Source: Mangrovimonas sp. ST2L15 (GTDB lineage: Bacteria; Bacteroidota; Bacteroidia; Flavobacteriales; Flavobacteriaceae). From it: a DNA stretch of 64,000 bases. Below the pieces are notes generated by a model. It worked only from the letters and a program-made list of their open reading frames with translations. It did no database searches and was not told the DNA's origin. Made by a program: the position numbers and the translations under genes. The stretch is from positions 310,001 through 374,000 of the forward strand of contig NZ_LBIQ01000035.1 in NCBI RefSeq assembly GCF_001280515.1, in the 5' to 3' direction. Shown one piece after another: positions 60,577 through 64,000 of the stretch; the stretch's first letter is position 1, and the number at the start of each line of letters is the position of its first letter.

Positions 60577-60879
60577 TTATGAAAATAATGTTCCAATTCC
60601 AAAATACAAGGAAGGAATAAGCCCTATAAAAATCCATAATATATTTTCTCTCCAGATAATTTTATGCTCGGTAAATATTATTAATGGATGAAACATTGAC
60701 CAAGTTATAGAAACAAGAACCATAGCCATATTTATATAACTACCATATTGATAAATCCAATGGTGGTCAGAAATTCGAAATCGTTGAACGTAATTTCCAA
60801 CTAACATTCCTGTCAGGCAAATTCCAAGTATTAGAATCGAATTCTTTTTAGGATTATATGTCAAATTTTTTAATGGCAT
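60577..60879 (-). CDS. hypothetical small membrane protein
   Basis: The 100-residue protein has three hydrophobic helices (about 14-30, 47-68 and 80-98): ILILGICLTGMLVGNYV, INMAMVLVSITWSMFHPL and ILWIFIGLIPSLYFGIG. The N-terminus is basic. I know no matching family. It lies alone between repeat copy 2 and the peptidyl-prolyl isomerase gene. The regular helix pattern makes it a likely real inner-membrane protein. Confidence 0.6.
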   Translation of the reverse strand: MPLKNLTYNPKKNSILILGICLTGMLVGNYVQRFRISDHHWIYQYGSYINMAMVLVSITWSMFHPLIIFTEHKIIWRENILWIFIGLIPSLYFGIGTLFS

Positions 60880-61069
60880 CTAGAATTCTTAAATTTGAAA
60901 TATCAAGGGCTAGAGCTTAGCACCTTATGAATTCAAAATTAAATAAATTAAATACCCATTCCTCACTTTTTACAGGCATTAATTCCAGCATGACCAAACC
61001 ATGTATACCATCACAAAAAACACTCCCAACCAAACAGCCTACACACTTCCTTCTTAAGTTCAAAACATG

Positions 61070-61077
61070 TATCTTTG
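61070..61077 (+). promoter_or_regulatory. -7 box of the PPIase gene
   Basis: TATCTTTG is a full TAnnTTTG match 22 bases before the ATG at 61100. A -33 box is weak. Because the box lies inside the longer open frame, it supports the internal start at 61100. Confidence 0.45.
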
Positions 61078-61099
61078 CACCTCATTTAAAAACAAGAAC

Positions 61100-62032
61100 A
61101 TGCAAGACGGATTATATGCAAAATTCCAAACCCCAAAGGGAGATATCCTAGTTAACTTGGAATATGAAAAAACCCCAGGCACCGTAGGAAACTTTGTGGC
61201 CTTGGCAGAAGGAAATTTGGAAAACGAAGCCAGACCGCAAGGAAAACCTTATTATGATGGCTTGAAATTTCACCGCGTCATTCCAGATTTTATGATTCAA
61301 GGCGGTTGCCCTCAAGGCACCGGTTCTGGTAACCCAGGATACCAGTTTGATGACGAGTTCCACCCCGATTTAAAACACGATGGCCCAGGGGTACTTTCTA
61401 TGGCCAATGCGGGACCGGGAACCAACGGAAGCCAATTTTTTATCACCCACGTAGAAACCCCTTGGTTGGATAACAATCATACCGTTTTTGGGAAAGTGGT
61501 AGAAGGTCAAGACGTAGTAGATGCCATTGCACAAGGTGATACCATAGACCACGTTGAGATCATTCGTCAAGGTGAAGCTGCAGAAAAGTTCCACGCCGTA
61601 GAGGCTTTTAGAACCTTTGAAGGGGCTCGTGAAAAAAGACTTTTAGAAGAACAAGCTGCTAGAGAAGCCGAGTTGGATAAGTTGGCAGCAGGTTTCAAAA
61701 GAACAGATAGTGGTCTACGTTACCAAATATTACAAGAAGGTTCTGGTAAAGCAGCCCAAAAAGGACAAACTGTTTCAGTACACTACAAAGGGCAATTGGC
61801 CGATGGTACTGTATTTGACTCCTCATACAAAAGAAATGCACCTATTGATTTTCCATTAGGGGTAGGACAAGTGATTCCAGGATGGGATGAAGGTATCGGT
61901 CTATTGAAGGTAGGTGATAAGGCTCGTTTGGTGATCCCAAGTGACTTGGGTTATGGTGCCAGAGGTGCTGGAGGTGTTATTCCTCCTCATGCTACTTTGG
62001 TATTTGATGTCGAACTTGTGGATGTGAAATAA
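61100..62032 (+). CDS. peptidyl-prolyl isomerase, cyclophilin-FKBP fusion
   Basis: The 310-residue protein joins two unrelated prolyl isomerase domains. Residues 1-175 are a cyclophilin: [16 protein letters not shown] (catalytic FHRVI), [20 protein letters not shown] and [12 protein letters not shown] charged helix (about 180-205) links to an FKBP domain (about 210-310): [38 protein letters not shown] and [20 protein letters not shown]. There is no signal peptide, so it is cytoplasmic and probably helps protein folding. The frame runs 11 residues further upstream, but the -7 box there argues for ATG 61100. A terminator follows. Confidence 0.93.
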   Translation: MQDGLYAKFQTPKGDILVNLEYEKTPGTVGNFVALAEGNLENEARPQGKPYYDGLKFHRVIPDFMIQGGCPQGTGSGNPGYQFDDEFHPDLKHDGPGVLSMANAGPGTNGSQFFITHVETPWLDNNHTVFGKVVEGQDVVDAIAQGDTIDHVEIIRQGEAAEKFHAVEAFRTFEGAREKRLLEEQAAREAELDKLAAGFKRTDSGLRYQILQEGSGKAAQKGQTVSVHYKGQLADGTVFDSSYKRNAPIDFPLGVGQVIPGWDEGIGLLKVGDKARLVIPSDLGYGARGAGGVIPPHATLVFDVELVDVK

Positions 62033-62060
62033 GAAGCTCGCGCCTTATATAAAACGTTAA

Positions 62061-62089
62061 AAAGCTGTTCCAAATGAACAGCTTTTTTT
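62061..62089 (+). terminator. intrinsic terminator of the PPIase gene
   Basis: A perfect 10-pair stem AAAGCTGTTC / GAACAGCTTT with loop CAAAT is followed by a T-run (62083-62089). It begins 28 bases after the PPIase stop. Confidence 0.85.
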
Positions 62090-62099
62090 AATTTTAGGT

Positions 62100-62645
62100 A
62101 TGACCGAAGCGCAACTGGAAAAACTGAAATATCCCATAGGTAACTTTGAGCTACCTAGCACGATTACCCCGGCACATATCGAGGAATGGATAGATGTATT
62201 GGAGACCTTTCCCAAAAGATTGACACTTTTGGTACGTCCGTTAACAGACGAGCAACTAGAAACGCCATACCGACCTTATGGTTGGACGGTTAGGCAATTG
62301 ATTCACCACATCGCAGACAGTCACCACCACAGCTACGCTCGATTTAAATGGGCACTCACCGAAAACAAGCCGGTCATAAAGGCTTATTATGAAGACCGAT
62401 GGGCTGATTTGTTTGATTCAAAAACAGCACCCATACAATTGTCACTCGATCACTTGACGGCAGTCCATGGCAGGTTGGTATATCTATTAAAAGGTTTGTC
62501 TCCCGAAGATTTTGAGAAATCCTTTATTCATCCAGAAACCCACAGTGAGATTCCTTTAAAAGTCAATCTAGGTATGTACTCGTGGCACAGTTTGCATCAC
62601 TATGCCCATATTGAGCACTTAATCATTAGAAACCACTGGCACTAA
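62100..62645 (+). CDS. YfiT/DinB-fold protein (bacillithiol S-transferase-like)
   Basis: The 181-residue protein matches the YfiT group of the DinB fold: LKYPIGNFELPSTI, then YRPYGWTVRQLIHHIADSHHHSY (metal-ligand His) and LGMYSWHSLHHYAHIEHL (two more His). YfiT relatives are metal-dependent thiol transferases or hydrolases; in Firmicutes BstA uses bacillithiol. Some Bacteroidota also make bacillithiol-type thiols, so that role is plausible. The ATG is ten bases past the previous gene's terminator. Convergent with the next gene, with no space between stops. Confidence 0.87.
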   Translation: MTEAQLEKLKYPIGNFELPSTITPAHIEEWIDVLETFPKRLTLLVRPLTDEQLETPYRPYGWTVRQLIHHIADSHHHSYARFKWALTENKPVIKAYYEDRWADLFDSKTAPIQLSLDHLTAVHGRLVYLLKGLSPEDFEKSFIHPETHSEIPLKVNLGMYSWHSLHHYAHIEHLIIRNHWH

Positions 62646-63203
62646 TTAAGACTTCCACTTAATGTTGCACCCAATGCTTGGTTTTTGGTTCCAAGTATTG
62701 GTTTCATTCTCAAGCAGGCAATCCATAGCGTGTCTTAAGTCTTTTCCTGTCACGGGAACACTATTTCCAGGTCTCGAATCATCTAATTGTCCACGATACA
62801 CCAAAGTGAGCTGGTCGTCAAATAGAAAAAAGTCTGGCGTGCAGGCAGCGTCATAGTTTCTGGCTACTTCTTGGGTTTGATCATATAAATAAGGAAAGAT
62901 AAAGTCTTGTTCTATGGCATTAACTTTCATTTCTTCCGGTCCATCCTGTGGATAGTTTTCCACATCGTTACTGGAAATAGCAACACATGTAATACCCTTT
63001 GATTTATAATCTTTGGCCAAAAGGCTGATCTGTTCATTCACATGTTTTACAAACGGACAGTGGTTGCAAATAAACATAATCAAGGTGCCTTTAAGTCCTT
63101 TGGCATCATCTAGCGAAATCTCATCGTTTGAAACCACATCTCGTAATGTGAAATCTGGAGCTTTGGTTCCTAGGGGAAGCATGTTTGAAGGTGTATTTGC
63201 CAT
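62646..63203 (-). CDS. thioredoxin-fold redoxin (AhpC/TSA-like)
   Basis: The 185-residue soluble protein begins LPLGTKAPDFTLRDVVSND and has the redox site MFICNHCPFVKHV (Cys46-x-x-Cys49), GITCVAISSNDVENYPQDGP, YDQTQEVARNYDAACTPDFF and LVYRGQLDDSRPG. This matches the thioredoxin-like redoxin family common in Flavobacteria. No signal peptide is seen. Its stop codon touches the YfiT-like gene's stop tail to tail. Likely a thiol reductase or peroxidase of unknown substrate. Confidence 0.87.
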   Translation of the reverse strand: MANTPSNMLPLGTKAPDFTLRDVVSNDEISLDDAKGLKGTLIMFICNHCPFVKHVNEQISLLAKDYKSKGITCVAISSNDVENYPQDGPEEMKVNAIEQDFIFPYLYDQTQEVARNYDAACTPDFFLFDDQLTLVYRGQLDDSRPGNSVPVTGKDLRHAMDCLLENETNTWNQKPSIGCNIKWKS

Positions 63204-63251
63204 CGTATTTTATTTACTTCAAAATAACGCAAAAAATGATACTTTTGAGGA

Positions 63252-63587
63252 ATGAAACCAGAAATAAATTTTGAAGCGTTTGTTAAAGTAGACCTCAGAG
63301 TAGGGACGATAATTGAGGTAAATGATTTTCCTGAAGCCCGAAAACCGGCTTATCAAATGCGCATTGATTTTGGAGCGTTGGGGATTCGTAAAACTTCGGC
63401 GCAAATCACTCAATTGTACACAAAAGAAGATTTATTAGGAAGGCAAATTGTGGCTGTTGTCAATTTTCCGAGAAAACAAATAGCTCAGTTCATGAGTGAA
63501 TGTTTGGTCATGGGTGCGGTCAAGGAAAAAGACGTCTTGTTGTTGCATCCATCGCAGGTAGTTCCTAACGGAAGCACAGTATCTTAA
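63252..63587 (+). CDS. csaA: tRNA-binding domain protein CsaA-like
   Basis: The 111-residue protein is a single OB-fold tRNA-binding domain of the CsaA group: FEAFVKVDLRVGTIIEVNDF, ARKPAYQMRIDFGALGIRKT, SAQITQLYTKEDLLGRQIVA and the end VLLLHPSQVVPNGSTVS. CsaA proteins bind tRNA and have chaperone-like effects. A TACTTTTG box (63240-63247) ends four bases before the ATG, so the mRNA may be leaderless. A terminator follows six bases after the stop. Confidence 0.9.
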   Translation: MKPEINFEAFVKVDLRVGTIIEVNDFPEARKPAYQMRIDFGALGIRKTSAQITQLYTKEDLLGRQIVAVVNFPRKQIAQFMSECLVMGAVKEKDVLLLHPSQVVPNGSTVS

Positions 63588-63593
63588 AAATAA

Positions 63594-63622
63594 AAAAGCC
63601 ATTACATTGTAATGGCTTTTTC
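63594..63622. terminator. bidirectional intrinsic terminator
   Basis: Stem AAAAAGCCATTAC / GTAATGGCTTTTT with loop ATT; A-run on one side and T-run on the other. It serves csaA and the convergent DUF3276 gene. Confidence 0.85.
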
Positions 63623-63650
63623 TTTGTTAGTCTTTTAGTAAGATTAATGA

Positions 63651-64000
63651 TTAAATATCATCAAAATCAATATCGGTAAACTTGTCTGCAGAACTGGTTT
63701 CTCCTACAGTTTCCTCTTCATACTCCTTTTTGAAATCCTTTTGGTGACGCTCACTGATTACCTCATTGCCTTTTTCATCAATAATGTATTCAGTCATCTC
63801 TTGCATGATTTCATTGAAGTCAGTAAAGTCCTCTTTGTATAGATAAATTTTGTGCTTTTTGTAGTGAAATGAACCATCGTCATTGGTAAATTTCTTGCTC
63901 TCAGTAATCGTTAGGTAGTAGTCTCCAGCCTTAGTAGATCTTACATCAAAGAAATAGGTTCTTCTACCTGCCCTTAGCACTTTAGAGAATATTTCCTCTT
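63651..64000 (-). CDS. DUF3276 (PUR-alpha-like) protein, 5' part beyond the window
   Basis: The visible 115 residues read on from the right edge as EEIFSKVLRAGRRTYFFDV, TKAGDYYLTITESKKFTND, DGSFHYKKHKIYLYKEDF and an acidic tail ending DKFTDIDFDDI. This is the single PUR domain of Bacteroidota DUF3276 proteins, structurally related to nucleic-acid-binding PUR-alpha. A GTG codon at 63980 is not the start: the conserved EEIFSKV part continues upstream of it. A bidirectional terminator lies downstream. The function is thought to involve single-stranded nucleic acid, unproven. Confidence 0.9.
   Translation of the reverse strand, partial: EEIFSKVLRAGRRTYFFDVRSTKAGDYYLTITESKKFTNDDGSFHYKKHKIYLYKEDFTDFNEIMQEMTEYIIDEKGNEVISERHQKDFKKEYEEETVGETSSADKFTDIDFDDI

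Overview
The window looks like a chromosome segment from a marine-type member of the Flavobacteriaceae (Bacteroidota). Supporting signs are promoters of the TTTG-N18/19-TAnnTTTG type, weak or absent Shine-Dalgarno sites, lineage families such as PorV/PorQ, DUF3276, DUF4105, DUF2795 and a Bacteroidota-style Wza, the block lptB / AhpD-like / tatC / kdsD facing recQ, and AT-rich intergenic DNA full of short degenerate repeats. I found no rRNA, tRNA or CRISPR array.

Region 1 (1-3.9 kb, minus strand) is housekeeping: a DUF2795 protein, a PduO-type cobalamin adenosyltransferase, a SAM methyltransferase and a Uup-type ABC-F ATPase.

Region 2 (4.0-47.2 kb) is one very large surface-polysaccharide locus. 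It opens with a strong promoter, then wza, the tyrosine kinase wzc, and TviB- and TviC-like genes that would make UDP-GlcNAcA and UDP-GalNAcA. Next come an ABC exporter (wzm/wzt, with a C-terminal extension on Wzt) and a long assembly section: six GT2 and nine GT4 glycosyltransferases, one RgpF-like protein, four sulfotransferases, three methyltransferases, a hexapeptide acyltransferase, an asparagine-synthase-like amidotransferase, an MBOAT O-acyltransferase with two SGNH-like partners, a transglutaminase-like protein and a Wzy-type polymerase. It closes with a WcaJ-type initiating phosphotransferase. Six genes (19.7-25.8 kb) are inverted relative to the rest. The predicted product is a long-chain, acidic (GalNAcA-containing), sulfated, O-acylated and perhaps amidated and methylated polysaccharide. 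The locus has parts of both the Wzy pathway and the ABC-exporter pathway but no visible Wzx flippase.

The polysaccharide modules are separated by repeat-rich spacers. Two same-orientation copies of a hairpin-ended element, one carrying a DUF559 nuclease gene (9.0-9.5 kb) and one without it (45.05-45.18 kb), bracket the variable part of the locus.

Region 3 (47.3-64 kb) returns to ordinary genes: DUF4105 and PorV/PorQ-like envelope proteins, pssA, a DUF808 protein, the lptB-tatC-kdsD block, a RecQ helicase without the usual zinc cysteines, pirin, an orphan DsbD-alpha-like domain, a lipoprotein-type RidA homologue, two unknown small genes among repeats, a cyclophilin-FKBP fusion, a YfiT/DinB-fold protein, a thioredoxin-fold protein, a CsaA-like protein and the start of a DUF3276 gene that runs off the right edge.
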